Shown here one piece after another: positions 45,860 through 54,646 of a stretch of DNA of 64,000 nt (positions are counted from its first letter, which is position 1; each line of letters starts with the position of its first letter). This DNA comes from Lachnospiraceae bacterium (GTDB taxonomy: Bacteria; Bacillota; Clostridia; Lachnospirales; Lachnospiraceae). The notes under the pieces are model-generated. The model was given only the letters and a program-made list of their open reading frames with translations, ran no database searches and was not told the DNA's origin. The stretch lies in the NCBI GenBank assembly GCA_017509985.1, contig JAFWOE010000007.1:32541-96540 (forward strand), written 5' to 3'. The position numbers and the translations under genes are program-made.

Positions 45860-46978
45860 ATGAAGAAGAAGCCGAAAAAGATATGGCAAAAAGTATTGCA
45901 GGTAATAGGGGCTGTCGTACTCGTGATCATTCTTGCCGTGCTTGGACTTTTTGCGGCCCTGACCATTACGGAGTATAAACCGGCGTACAGCGAAAAAGCC
46001 GCAGTGGACGCTGCGGTGGAAATGCCGAAAGCCGCAGAAGGGGAAGAACTGACTATTCTGACCTGGAATATCGGGTACGGAGCGCTGGGTGAGAACACGG
46101 ACTTTTTTATGGACGGAGGCACCGGCGTCCGGACGGCAACGAAAGATGAAGTCGGCAAAAACCTGCAGAGCATCGCTTCGGAGATCGAAGAAATAGATCC
46201 GGACGTCGTATTTCTTCAGGAGGTGGATCGCAAAAGCGCCCGTTCGCATAAGGTCAACGAAGAGGAAGCGCTGGTGAATACCCTCAATACCGCGTCAGAT
46301 CTGAAGTACCTTTCGGCGTTTGCCTATAATTACAAAACACTGTTCGTTCCTTATCCGCTTCCGCCGCTGGGCCGGATCGAAGCCGGCCTGCTTACGCTTT
46401 CGGATCTGGGTTTTGACAGTTTCGAACGAATTCAGCTGCCGTGTCCGTTTTCGTGGCCGGTACGGCTGGCAAATCTGAAAAGGTGCCTGCTTATCAACCG
46501 GATACCCGTGACCGATCCGAACGGAAAAGAAACCGGAAAGGAACTGGTGCTGGTCAATCTGCATCTGGAAGCTTATGACTCCGGCGAAGGAAAGATTGCG
46601 CAGACCGCCATGCTGAAGGAAATACTGGAAGCGGAAGCAGTAAAGGGCAATTACGTTATTGCGGGAGGCGACTTCAACCAGACGTTTTCTTCGGTTGATG
46701 ACAGTATGTATCCCGAGTATCCGGATTGCTGGCACTGCGGTGAGATAGACGTTTCGGGATTCAGCGGGTTTCAGTTCTGCATGGATAATACCGTGCCTAC
46801 CTGCCGGTCGCTGGATCAGAGCTATGCCGCCGCGGACAAAGAGAATTTCCAGTATTACATGATCGACGGTTATATCGTTTCCGATAATCTGAAAGTAAAC
46901 CGTCTCGAGACCCTGGATCTGGACTTTGTCAATACGGATCACAATCCGGTGCTTTTAAAGGTCACGATTGAGGGTTAA
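45860..46978 (+). CDS. Endonuclease/exonuclease/phosphatase family protein, membrane anchored
   Basis: A 372-residue protein with a Lys-rich start and one N-terminal helix (VLQVIGAVVLVIILAVLGLF). The EEP fold follows: TWNIGYGALG, DVVFLQEVDRKS, VNLHLEAYD, GGDFNQTF and NTDHNPVLLK. The catalytic Glu, Asp and His are visible. It is probably on the outer face of the membrane. It could be a phosphodiesterase acting on a lipid or nucleotide. The start at 45860 has GGAGG upstream; it is 29 nt after the phosphatase. Confidence 0.87.
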   Translation: MKKKPKKIWQKVLQVIGAVVLVIILAVLGLFAALTITEYKPAYSEKAAVDAAVEMPKAAEGEELTILTWNIGYGALGENTDFFMDGGTGVRTATKDEVGKNLQSIASEIEEIDPDVVFLQEVDRKSARSHKVNEEEALVNTLNTASDLKYLSAFAYNYKTLFVPYPLPPLGRIEAGLLTLSDLGFDSFERIQLPCPFSWPVRLANLKRCLLINRIPVTDPNGKETGKELVLVNLHLEAYDSGEGKIAQTAMLKEILEAEAVKGNYVIAGGDFNQTFSSVDDSMYPEYPDCWHCGEIDVSGFSGFQFCMDNTVPTCRSLDQSYAAADKENFQYYMIDGYIVSDNLKVNRLETLDLDFVNTDHNPVLLKVTIEG

Positions 46979-47001
46979 GTCAAAAAACTGCGGTCCTGCG
47001 G

Positions 47002-48477
47002 ATGAACATATCGGATAATACAGAAAAAGCGAATATCTGCCTCGGCCTTCTGGCACACGTGGATGCAGGAAAGACCACGCTGTCGGAAGGCTTATTATAC
47101 CTCGGGGGAAGCATCCGCAGTATGGGAAGAGTGGATAAAAGAGACACTTTCCTTGATACGGATGATGTGGAGCGCCGGCGCGGAATTACGATCTATTCGA
47201 AGCCGGCGGTGATGAGTTCGCCCTCCGTTCCCGGAAGGACGTATACCCTTCTGGATACCCCCGGACACGCGGATTTTTCCCCGGAAATGGAACGTGTGCT
47301 TTCGGTACTGGATCTGGCCGTTCTTCTGGTCAGCGCGGCGGATGGGATAAACGCCTCCGTGCGGACCCTGTTCCGCCTGCTTGAATATTATAAAGTTCCG
47401 GCCGTTGTTTTTGTGAACAAGACGGACCGCGTCGGCACACCGGAAGAACTGAGGGTCTTAAAAGAGGATCTTCTGACGGAACTGAATAATGATCTGGACG
47501 GTTCGTTTGTCGATCTCTCGGAAGGCTTTGAAAATGCCGGGGTGCTGGAAAGTGTCGTTCTGTCCGCCGAATCGGAAGAGCTGCTGGAACGCTTTATGAG
47601 CGGAGAGATGCCGGAAACCGGAATGGTAAAACAGCTCTTCGCGGAAAGAAAATTCTTCCCGGCCCTTTTCGGCTCGGCTCTGAAGATGACAGGGGTGCAG
47701 GAACTGCTTTCGCTGATCGATCTGCTTGCCGGGCCGATGAAAGCAAAAGAGTCTTTTGCCGCCCGTGTTATAAAGATCATGCGCGATGAAAACGGAGAGA
47801 GGGAAACGCTTCTCAAGGTCACCGGCGGCACGCTTAAAATACGGCAGAACCTGACTTACCGGCCTCTTGACGCGGACTTTTCGGAAGAGAACGAAGAAGC
47901 GCAGCCCCCGGCGGAGAAGCTGGAGGAAAAAATCACCCGGATCCGGCAGTATTCCGGAGAAAAGTACGAAGCGCTTCCGGAAGCTTCCGCCGGCAGCATC
48001 TGCGCCGTGACCGGCCTGACGCGTACGTACGCCGGCCAGGGACTCGGAGCGGAGAGCGATTCCGGCAGGAGCCTGATCGCGCCGGTGCTGGCGTGGCAGG
48101 TCCTTCTCCCGGAAGGAACGGACCCTTATAAGGCTTACAGACAGCTTCTGCTCCTCGCGGAAGAAGAGCCGATGCTTCAGCTGACATATAATACACAGAA
48201 AAAAGAGATCCGGGCCCGCCTGATGGGTCCGGTTCAGAGAGAAGTGCTGTCCGGCCTGGCGAAAAAGCGATTTGACCTGGAGATCGCTTTCGGCCGGCCT
48301 TCTGTGATTTATAAAGAGACGATCGGAAATACCGTGGAGGGAGTAGGACATTTTGAACCGCTGCGGCATTATGCCGAAGTCCATCTGATGCTTGCACCCG
48401 GTGAACCGGGGAGCGGGCTTGTTTTTGAGACGGACTGCCTTCGGACATGCTTTCCGGCCAATATCAGAGAGCCGTGA
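47002..48477 (+). CDS. TetM/EF-G-like translation GTPase, N-terminal part before a frameshift
   Basis: The first 491 codons of an EF-G-like factor related to ribosomal-protection proteins. G1 is AHVDAGKTTL, G2 ERRRGITI, G3 [14 protein letters not shown] and G4 NKTDRV. Domains II and III follow. At about codon 480 the frame leaves the family sequence and ends at 48477, because of what looks like the loss of one C in a CCC run at 48438. It continues in another frame at 48447. The family is known as translation factor GTPase proteins with a NYN tail. No tetracycline-resistance claim is made. Confidence 0.8.
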   Translation: MNISDNTEKANICLGLLAHVDAGKTTLSEGLLYLGGSIRSMGRVDKRDTFLDTDDVERRRGITIYSKPAVMSSPSVPGRTYTLLDTPGHADFSPEMERVLSVLDLAVLLVSAADGINASVRTLFRLLEYYKVPAVVFVNKTDRVGTPEELRVLKEDLLTELNNDLDGSFVDLSEGFENAGVLESVVLSAESEELLERFMSGEMPETGMVKQLFAERKFFPALFGSALKMTGVQELLSLIDLLAGPMKAKESFAARVIKIMRDENGERETLLKVTGGTLKIRQNLTYRPLDADFSEENEEAQPPAEKLEEKITRIRQYSGEKYEALPEASAGSICAVTGLTRTYAGQGLGAESDSGRSLIAPVLAWQVLLPEGTDPYKAYRQLLLLAEEEPMLQLTYNTQKKEIRARLMGPVQREVLSGLAKKRFDLEIAFGRPSVIYKETIGNTVEGVGHFEPLRHYAEVHLMLAPGEPGSGLVFETDCLRTCFPANIREP

Positions 48478-49766
48478 TCCAGGCCTTATCCGGCCGCCGG
48501 AATAAAGGAGTGCTCACGGGCTCCGAACTGACGGATCTGAAGATCACCCTGGTGGCCGGCCGTTCGCACATTAAGCACACCGAAGGAGGAGATTTCCGGC
48601 AGGCCTCGATCCGGGCTTTAAGACAGGGGCTCATGATGGCGGAAAATATCCTGCTGGAGCCTTTTTACGACTTTGAGATCCGGCTTCCGCAGAACAATCT
48701 CGGCAGGGCACTGGGCGACCTTTCGGATATGGGCGCGGAATTTTCTCCGCCGGAGATAAAAAACGAGACAGCTGTTATTAAAGGACGCGCCCCGGTAGCG
48801 GCTTTTGACGGGTATCAGGAGACACTGACGGCCTATACAAAGGGAGAAGCTGCGGTATTTACTTCTGCCGGCGGCTTTTATCCTTGCAGGAACCCGGAAA
48901 CAGTAACGGAAGAGATCGGATACGATCCCGAAACCGACCGGAGGAATCCATCCTCTTCGGTCTTCTGTGAAAAAGGATCCGCCGTCCTGGTTCCCTGGAA
49001 TGAAGTGCGGAGCCTCATGCATGTTCAGAGCGGCTGGACAGCGCCGGGAGAAAAACGGCAGGAAGAGCAGGCTGCCGGATCCGGAAGAAAAACAGATAAA
49101 AACAGGAAAACAGATCCCTTTGCCTCCGATAAGGAGCTGATGGAGATCTTTGAACGCACATACGGGGCGGTGGAACGAAAGAATTTTAACGAAGCCTTTA
49201 AGCCGAAAAGGACAGCGGGGGATACAGCAGCCCCCTTCCGCCAGAGAAAGCCTCCGGCACAGCCAAAAGACCGCTATCTGCTCGTGGACGGATACAACAT
49301 GATCTATGCATGGGAGGAACTCCGGACCCTTGCAGCGGAGGATGTCAAGGCTTCCAGGGACCGGCTGCTGGATATTCTTTCCAATTATGCAGCGCTCGGC
49401 GATTATATCATCATCTGTGTTTTTGATGCGTACAGGGTTCCGGGCGGGACAGAGCATACTTACCGGTATCACAATATCGATGTCGTATTTACAAAAGAGG
49501 CCGAAACAGCGGATCAGTACATCGAAAAGACCGCACACAGGCTTGTAAAAAATGCCGAAGTCACCGTTGCGACCTCGGACGGGATCGAACAGATCATCAT
49601 TTTCGGCGCCGGGGCGCGGCGTATGCCGGCGACAGAACTGAAGGCAGCGGTGGCCCTTGCGGTGCAGGAGGCGAAAGAGACTCTGGAAGGCCGGAGGGAG
49701 AGCGAAAAAGGGATCGGAAGCAGCTTCGGGGAGATCCTCGGATCCACTTCGGAACAGGATAGATAA
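48447..49766 (+). CDS. C-terminal part of the same GTPase: EF-G domains IV-V plus YacP/Rae1-like NYN nuclease
   Basis: The 439-codon second part, in the -1 frame relative to the first. Residues 1-160 contain EF-G domain IV (LKITLVAGRSHIKHTEGGDF) and V. A basic linker follows from about 195 to 275. A NYN domain starts with YLLVDGYNMIYAWEEL and continues with CVFDAYRVPGG and VATSDGIEQ, as in YacP/Rae1, an endoribonuclease that cuts mRNA in the ribosome A site. The ATG at 48447 has no ribosome-binding site. Read as one gene, it joins a ribosome-binding GTPase to an A-site nuclease. Confidence 0.75.
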   Translation: MLSGQYQRAVIQALSGRRNKGVLTGSELTDLKITLVAGRSHIKHTEGGDFRQASIRALRQGLMMAENILLEPFYDFEIRLPQNNLGRALGDLSDMGAEFSPPEIKNETAVIKGRAPVAAFDGYQETLTAYTKGEAAVFTSAGGFYPCRNPETVTEEIGYDPETDRRNPSSSVFCEKGSAVLVPWNEVRSLMHVQSGWTAPGEKRQEEQAAGSGRKTDKNRKTDPFASDKELMEIFERTYGAVERKNFNEAFKPKRTAGDTAAPFRQRKPPAQPKDRYLLVDGYNMIYAWEELRTLAAEDVKASRDRLLDILSNYAALGDYIIICVFDAYRVPGGTEHTYRYHNIDVVFTKEAETADQYIEKTAHRLVKNAEVTVATSDGIEQIIIFGAGARRMPATELKAAVALAVQEAKETLEGRRESEKGIGSSFGEILGSTSEQDR

Positions 49767-49820
49767 AATTAGTTTATTTATAGTTAAAATCTATTAAAAT
49801 AATAGACAAAATGCATGAAC

Positions 49821-49830
49821 GTCAATTGAC
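49821..49830. promoter_or_regulatory. Palindrome overlapping the -35 box of the transhydroxylase operon
   Basis: GTCAATTGAC is its own reverse complement and covers the first five bases of the -35 box. It is a likely operator position for a repressor. Confidence 0.45.
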
Positions 49831-49854
49831 ATTGACCTTATCTACATATATAAT
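49826..49854 (+). promoter_or_regulatory. Consensus sigma-70-type promoter of the transhydroxylase operon
   Basis: TTGACA (49826-49831), a 17-nt spacer and TATAAT (49849-49854) match the consensus fully. It lies 74 nt before the first gene of the operon. No gene other than the operon lies downstream on this strand. Confidence 0.85.
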
Positions 49855-49928
49855 AAATACAGGTTAATAGGTAATTCAGATTCAAGCGGCTTGATGAGTC
49901 GCCCGTTTGTATCGGAGTAAAATATTAC

Positions 49929-50369
49929 ATGGCAAAAAGAGAGCGAACCGACAGAAGATCCAACGAAGACAAGATTGAGCTCAGTTTTCTGGATAAGGAG
50001 AAAGACAGTATTACGGATTCTCTGAAACAGGGAAACATGGTTGCCGTATTGTCCGGGATGGAGATCATGTATGTTGTTCTGCTTCGCGACATGTACCGGT
50101 GCATGATCCATAAGTTCGACGCGGAGGATGGAAGACATAAAAGTTTCGAGGTAAACGATCGGAACACTGCTATGTTGAACAACCTGAACAGTGCCGCAGA
50201 CCAGATCTTTCAGATCCGGTACGACAAAAAAATGGATCTCATGGGCGTTATGGTCACTGCGGAGCGGGGAATTATATCCTATCTGGATATGACCGGCCAG
50301 CTTCCAGCGGAGGACGTCGACTTCATGGGCTGGCAGGAAGCGGAAAACCAAAAGGAGGAAAAGCAATGA
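49929..50369 (+). CDS. Unknown protein, first gene of the transhydroxylase operon
   Basis: A 146-residue soluble protein with a basic start (MAKRERTDRRSNED) and an acidic end. The middle, with MEIMYVVLLRDMYRCMIHKF and MDLMGVMVTAERG, is mostly helical. It overlaps the next gene by 4 nt (ATGA). I do not recognise a family. As first gene after the consensus promoter it may be a regulator or accessory factor of the enzyme encoded downstream. Confidence 0.6.
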   Translation: MAKRERTDRRSNEDKIELSFLDKEKDSITDSLKQGNMVAVLSGMEIMYVVLLRDMYRCMIHKFDAEDGRHKSFEVNDRNTAMLNNLNSAADQIFQIRYDKKMDLMGVMVTAERGIISYLDMTGQLPAEDVDFMGWQEAENQKEEKQ

Positions 50370-50563
50370 AAACCTATCAATTTGTGTGCAGAAGCACGCC
50401 GGATGGTTTCAAAGAGTACGCAAGTGTCCGCGAGGACGGTACTGAAATCAAACGGATCGACAGAGATGTGTGGCAGGAAACTGTCCGTCAGTTCCGCGAG
50501 CGTGTGGGTGCTGAACTGGAAGCTGAAGGATGTCAGCTGGCAGAGCACCAGTATACGCTGTAA
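50366..50563 (+). CDS. Small unknown protein in the transhydroxylase operon
   Basis: A 65-residue protein, coupled to the preceding gene by ATGA overlap and preceded by AAAGGAGG. It has a short beta start (KTYQFVCRSTPDGFKEYASV) and a helical end (WQETVRQFRERVGAELEAE). No family is recognised. It is too small for an enzyme. Confidence 0.55.
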   Translation: MKTYQFVCRSTPDGFKEYASVREDGTEIKRIDRDVWQETVRQFRERVGAELEAEGCQLAEHQYTL

Positions 50564-50578
50564 GAGGGAGGTGCATTT

Positions 50579-51043
50579 ATGAAGTATATGTCTGTATTAA
50601 TCAAGCACCATGCGGGACCGACCGGCGGCGTACTGATCTGCAAGAACGCAGACGGCGTATGGCAGTTCCCCTGTGACAGGATTCGCACAAATGAATCCTA
50701 CAGAGACGCGATTGAGCGCATTGCATGGGAGCAGGTAGGGATCAAGGCGGCTGCAGGAGACCGCATCATGATCGGACGCAAGCTCATTGAGAACGGTATT
50801 GTAGAGCACCTGGCGGAAGGTAATATCACTCACAATACGCATGACAAGCACACCTACCACAATTATTTCAGTGCGGTCAACAAATGGCAGTACGAGCCGA
50901 AATCGGATATTTTCACCGAATTCAAGTGGGTGCATCCGTCAGAACTCGGCGAGTATGAGTTTGCCGGAGATGACAAGAATTTTATGGCAAAGTACGACCC
51001 GTATATCAACGCCCGTTTTATTCCGGACGTACGTATGTATTGA
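50579..51043 (+). CDS. Nudix-fold protein with degenerate Nudix box
   Basis: A 154-residue protein. Its layout is that of the Nudix fold (GGVLICKNADGVWQFPCD, then FKWVHPSELGEYEF). The Nudix box, normally G-x5-E-x7-R-E-U-x-E-E-x-G-U, here reads NES then AIERIAWEQVGI. Two of the metal-binding Glu are Ile and Gln, so pyrophosphatase activity is doubtful. It may bind a ligand as NrtR-type sensors do. AGGGAGG precedes the start. Function in this operon is unknown. Confidence 0.65.
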   Translation: MKYMSVLIKHHAGPTGGVLICKNADGVWQFPCDRIRTNESYRDAIERIAWEQVGIKAAAGDRIMIGRKLIENGIVEHLAEGNITHNTHDKHTYHNYFSAVNKWQYEPKSDIFTEFKWVHPSELGEYEFAGDDKNFMAKYDPYINARFIPDVRMY

Positions 51044-51060
51044 TTCAGGAGGGTCCAGAC

Positions 51061-51357
51061 ATGAAAAAATATATCTTCGAAGCAACAAAGAAACAGTGGG
51101 AAAAACCGACGGAGCCGAAACAGTATCTCTGTGCCGATGCGAAAGTGACTGTCTGCGCGGAAAATGAGGCAGAGGCACTCGAACTTGCGAAAAAGAAATT
51201 CGTCTGCAAGTATCTCGGAACAGGAACGATCCTGGGTGAGATCCGTCTGGTCGACTGCATTGAGCTCCCCGTAGACTGGAACTACGGCTACGGCGACGAC
51301 CGCAAAGAGGGCAAATGCGACGACAAATGCGCTCTCAGAGCAGACTGCACATTATAA
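51061..51357 (+). CDS. Small cysteine-containing unknown protein in the transhydroxylase operon
   Basis: A 98-residue protein. The middle (VTVCAENEAEALELAKKKF) resembles a helical strand-helix element, and the C-terminus has Cys residues (GKCDDKCALRADCTL) that could bind a metal or cluster. CAGGAGGG lies before the start. No family is recognised. Confidence 0.55.
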   Translation: MKKYIFEATKKQWEKPTEPKQYLCADAKVTVCAENEAEALELAKKKFVCKYLGTGTILGEIRLVDCIELPVDWNYGYGDDRKEGKCDDKCALRADCTL

Positions 51358-51370
51358 GGAGGAATGGAAC

Positions 51371-51880
51371 GTGGATCTTGAGAAAAAGTATCTTCTGCGT
51401 CTTCCCGACGAGAATTTAGTTATGACAAAAGACGAGCTGGCTGCTCATGTTGAGGGGATCCTCAAAGATCATCCCAGCGAGTTTATGAACGGATACCGTG
51501 TTTGGTACGAGGGATTTGAAGGCTGCGGAATGCCGAGCCCCGATGTTTATGAGGTTATTATAGAGACCATGCGCGCCATGGACGGCTGGGAAGATATCGG
51601 CCCGATGCGCTGGGAAAAATACGGCGTTGTAAATCCGAGCTTCAAAAATCTCAACTATGCATCTGCGGCAAAAGATGACCCGAACGGAAACTTTATGCTT
51701 CAGCATCGCTTCCATCTCGGAGCACATTATCAGGGACCGGACGGAAGAGTATTCTGGATTCCGATAATGGAAGACTTCAATATGCGCGGATTTGAGCGCA
51801 AGGATGGCAAGTATGTCGGAACGATGGTAGAGATCGATGCCCGCGGCGAATATGCAAGCCAAATGGTTGAAGTAAAATAA
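51371..51880 (+). CDS. Unknown 169-residue protein immediately before the transhydroxylase large subunit
   Basis: The start is GTG (51371), with AAGGAGG 9 nt upstream; the nearby ATG at 51364 is out of frame. The protein has an acidic helical start and a beta-rich end (HRFHLGAHYQGPDGRVFWIP). It ends 11 nt before the large subunit and so is probably made in similar amounts. It could be a cofactor-insertion chaperone or third subunit by position, but no TorD/NarJ similarity is seen. Confidence 0.6.
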   Translation: MDLEKKYLLRLPDENLVMTKDELAAHVEGILKDHPSEFMNGYRVWYEGFEGCGMPSPDVYEVIIETMRAMDGWEDIGPMRWEKYGVVNPSFKNLNYASAAKDDPNGNFMLQHRFHLGAHYQGPDGRVFWIPIMEDFNMRGFERKDGKYVGTMVEIDARGEYASQMVEVK

Positions 51881-51891
51881 GGAGAGAGGAT

Positions 51892-54645
51892 ATGGCAGAA
51901 AGAATTGTACTCAGCTCTGCTGAGCGTCCGAAAGAAAAAATCACACACAGCATATGTGTTGGCGGCCCGATGACCATCCATACGATCGATGGCGTTATCC
52001 GTCGTGTTCGTCCTGTTGTTTTCCAGGATGACGATCCCGCCGGCTGGGTGATCAAAGCCCGCGGTAAAGAATATACCCCGCAGCGTAAGATGACGATGTC
52101 CCTTCTCGGCTACTGCGAGAAAGACCGTACCTACGCTTATGACCGTTTGAAATACCCGATGATCCGTGAGGACTTCGTCGAGACTCCGGACGGCAAGAAC
52201 CGTAACACAGAAAACCGTGGTAAGTCCGGCTACCGCCGTGCTTCCTGGGACGAGGCATTAAGCCTTGTTGCCCGTGAGATCAAGCGTCTGCAGAGGACTT
52301 ACGGCAAGGAGACGATCACAGCCTGCACATCCTCCCACCACTCCTGGGGCCTTGTAGGATATAAGATCTCCCTGTTCAACCGTTTCTTCTCCATGATGGG
52401 CTATACCCGTATCGCCGACAACCCCGATTCATGGGAAGGCTTCCACTGGGGAACTCCTCATACCTTCGGTTACTACTGGCGTCTTGGCGGACCGGAACCC
52501 TATGATCAGCTCGAAATGGCCATGCAGAACTGCGAAACCATGATCTGCTGGTCTTCTGACCCGGATACCAGCCGCGGCGGCTATTCCGCACAGGAGTCCG
52601 CTCTCTGGCGCTGGTGGATGAAGGAGATGGGAATCCAGTTCATCTATGTTGACCCGTTCAACAACTACACTTCCGTAAAACATGCAGACAAGTGGATCGG
52701 CCCGAGAATGGGTACCGACGCAGCGATCCTCGAAGCGATCGCTTATGTGTGGATCACGGAAGGCACATTCGATAAAGAATATGTCGCACAGCACGGACAC
52801 CGCTTCAACGAGTTCGTAGACCACATCCTCGGACGCGGACCGGACGGAACTCCGAAGACCCCGAGATGGGCTGAAGAGCTCTCCAAGGTTCCTGCTATGG
52901 ATATCAAGGCGATCGCACGCCGCTGGGCAAGCACACCGACCACTTCCGGTTCCGGTATGCGTGGCGGATTCGGCGGTGCCTGCCGTCATTCCAACGGTAC
53001 AGAGTACGCACGTCTGATGGTTCTACTGGCAGCCATGCAGGGTTACGGAAAACCCGGCAGAAACTTCTGGGGACCGGGCTGCGGCGCTCCGATGAACTAT
53101 GACTTCTGGTTCGGCGGATATTCCGATCCGCTCGCTTCCATTGCAAAAGCTCCTGTAGCAGATGACGTTCCGATGAACCCGGTACAGCAGGTTCTGTATC
53201 GTCCGAACCTTCCGGATGCCATCCTGAACGGCCACTATGAGTGGTACGGCGAAGGATTCTGCGGCGGCGGTATCGACCTTGAGTTCACCCGTCACGTATA
53301 TCCGACACCGGGATACAATAAGGTCCATTGCTTCTGGCGTTACGGCGGATCCTTCTTCGGAACCATGCTGGACACCAACAAATGGGCAGCAATGTACAAG
53401 AGCCCGGAACTTGAGTTCGTTATCAACCAGGATATCTACTTCACACCGGAGACCCGTCATGCAGACGTTATCCTTCCGGCATGCACGAACCTCGAGCGTA
53501 CCGATATCGGTGAAGTCGGATCTTCAGGTCTTGGCGGATACTGCTCACATTCCGAGTCCGGAAACAGCTGGCAGCTGATCGTTTATCAGGAGAAGGCGAT
53601 CGAGCCGCTCTGGGATTCCCGTTCCGACTTCTGGATCTTCTCACAGGTAGCCGCAAGGCTCGGCTTCGGCGAGAGATTTACGGAAGGCCGCGATGAAGAA
53701 GCATGGGCAAAACGTTTCTGGCAGTTCTCCGATCTGCCGAAGCAGATGTCCTGGGAAGACTTCAAGAAGAAAGGCTACTATGTAATTCCTGTTTCCATGA
53801 AGGAAGAAGACAAGGATCCGAAGACTGGCCTGTTCCAGAACTGGAAACGTTATCCGGGATTCAACTGGTTCGCAGAGAACCGTGCCTGCGATACCATGAA
53901 CCACAAGGTATTCCAGGAGGAGCACCTCCTCGGCACCTTCTCCGGCAAGTTCGAGTTCGTTTCAGAGTCTCTGACCTACTGGGCTCCGGATGATGAAGCA
54001 AGACGTCCGATACCGCAGTATCAGGATTCCTGGGAAGGCTTCAAGTCCTTAAGTGCAGACAACTATCCGTACGGACTGATCTCCCCGCATCCGCGTTTTG
54101 ACTATCATACACATTACAACCAGCATGCAAAATGGCTGTGGGAAGTTCCGAAGAACCGTGTGCTGATCAACGGCAACCCGTACCTGGTATGCCATATCAA
54201 CGCAAAAGTTGCTGAGCAGAAGGGTATCAAGGACGGCGACGTAGTACGTCTGTTCAACGACCGCGGCAGCGTTCTCTGCGTAGCACGCGTTACCTACAGA
54301 CTGAATCCCGAAACGATTCATGCATACACATCCTCCGGTATCTACAACCCGATCCGTTACGGTGAGCGCTACAGCTGGGACAAGGGCGGATCCATCAACG
54401 TCCTTACACCGGGCAGACTGATCGGTGACTATGTACCTGCGATGGCTCCGTACAGCTGCAACATCGAAGTTGAGAAGGCTGATCCCGATCCCAACTTCGG
54501 ACAGGGCTGGGAGTTTATCCTTGATGAGGTAGACAGACAGCAGCTTGAGACCGAGCGTCCGATCCGTACTTCTGCAGAAGCGGATCTGATCTTCGGAGAA
54601 AAAGAAGCATGCGTCAAAGCATTAGTTGAGAAGGAGGCAGTGTAA
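51892..54645 (+). CDS. Pyrogallol-phloroglucinol transhydroxylase-type Mo enzyme, large subunit
   Basis: A 917-residue bis-MGD molybdoenzyme of the DMSO-reductase family, closest by eye to the Pelobacter transhydroxylase alpha subunit, which converts pyrogallol to phloroglucinol in the cytoplasm. It has no N-terminal [4Fe-4S] cysteines and no twin-arginine signal, as in that enzyme. SSHHSWG (His149) and ADNPDSWEG (Asp179, Ser180) stand at a constant offset of five from the recalled Pelobacter His144, Asp174 and the Mo-ligand Ser175. The codon choice (many CGT/CGC) differs from neighbours and hints at high expression. Catechol dehydroxylases are related, so the exact substrate is inferred. Confidence 0.85.
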   Translation: MAERIVLSSAERPKEKITHSICVGGPMTIHTIDGVIRRVRPVVFQDDDPAGWVIKARGKEYTPQRKMTMSLLGYCEKDRTYAYDRLKYPMIREDFVETPDGKNRNTENRGKSGYRRASWDEALSLVAREIKRLQRTYGKETITACTSSHHSWGLVGYKISLFNRFFSMMGYTRIADNPDSWEGFHWGTPHTFGYYWRLGGPEPYDQLEMAMQNCETMICWSSDPDTSRGGYSAQESALWRWWMKEMGIQFIYVDPFNNYTSVKHADKWIGPRMGTDAAILEAIAYVWITEGTFDKEYVAQHGHRFNEFVDHILGRGPDGTPKTPRWAEELSKVPAMDIKAIARRWASTPTTSGSGMRGGFGGACRHSNGTEYARLMVLLAAMQGYGKPGRNFWGPGCGAPMNYDFWFGGYSDPLASIAKAPVADDVPMNPVQQVLYRPNLPDAILNGHYEWYGEGFCGGGIDLEFTRHVYPTPGYNKVHCFWRYGGSFFGTMLDTNKWAAMYKSPELEFVINQDIYFTPETRHADVILPACTNLERTDIGEVGSSGLGGYCSHSESGNSWQLIVYQEKAIEPLWDSRSDFWIFSQVAARLGFGERFTEGRDEEAWAKRFWQFSDLPKQMSWEDFKKKGYYVIPVSMKEEDKDPKTGLFQNWKRYPGFNWFAENRACDTMNHKVFQEEHLLGTFSGKFEFVSESLTYWAPDDEARRPIPQYQDSWEGFKSLSADNYPYGLISPHPRFDYHTHYNQHAKWLWEVPKNRVLINGNPYLVCHINAKVAEQKGIKDGDVVRLFNDRGSVLCVARVTYRLNPETIHAYTSSGIYNPIRYGERYSWDKGGSINVLTPGRLIGDYVPAMAPYSCNIEVEKADPDPNFGQGWEFILDEVDRQQLETERPIRTSAEADLIFGEKEACVKALVEKEAV

Positions 54646-54646
54646 T

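Noticed and set aside
47458..48384. 308-codon minus-strand frame opposite the GTPase
   Set aside because: Antisense shadow with no family resemblance.
48447..49766. Second half of the GTPase as an independent gene
   Set aside because: It begins in the middle of an EF-G domain and has no ribosome-binding site. It is better explained as the continuation of the frame at 47002 after a deletion.
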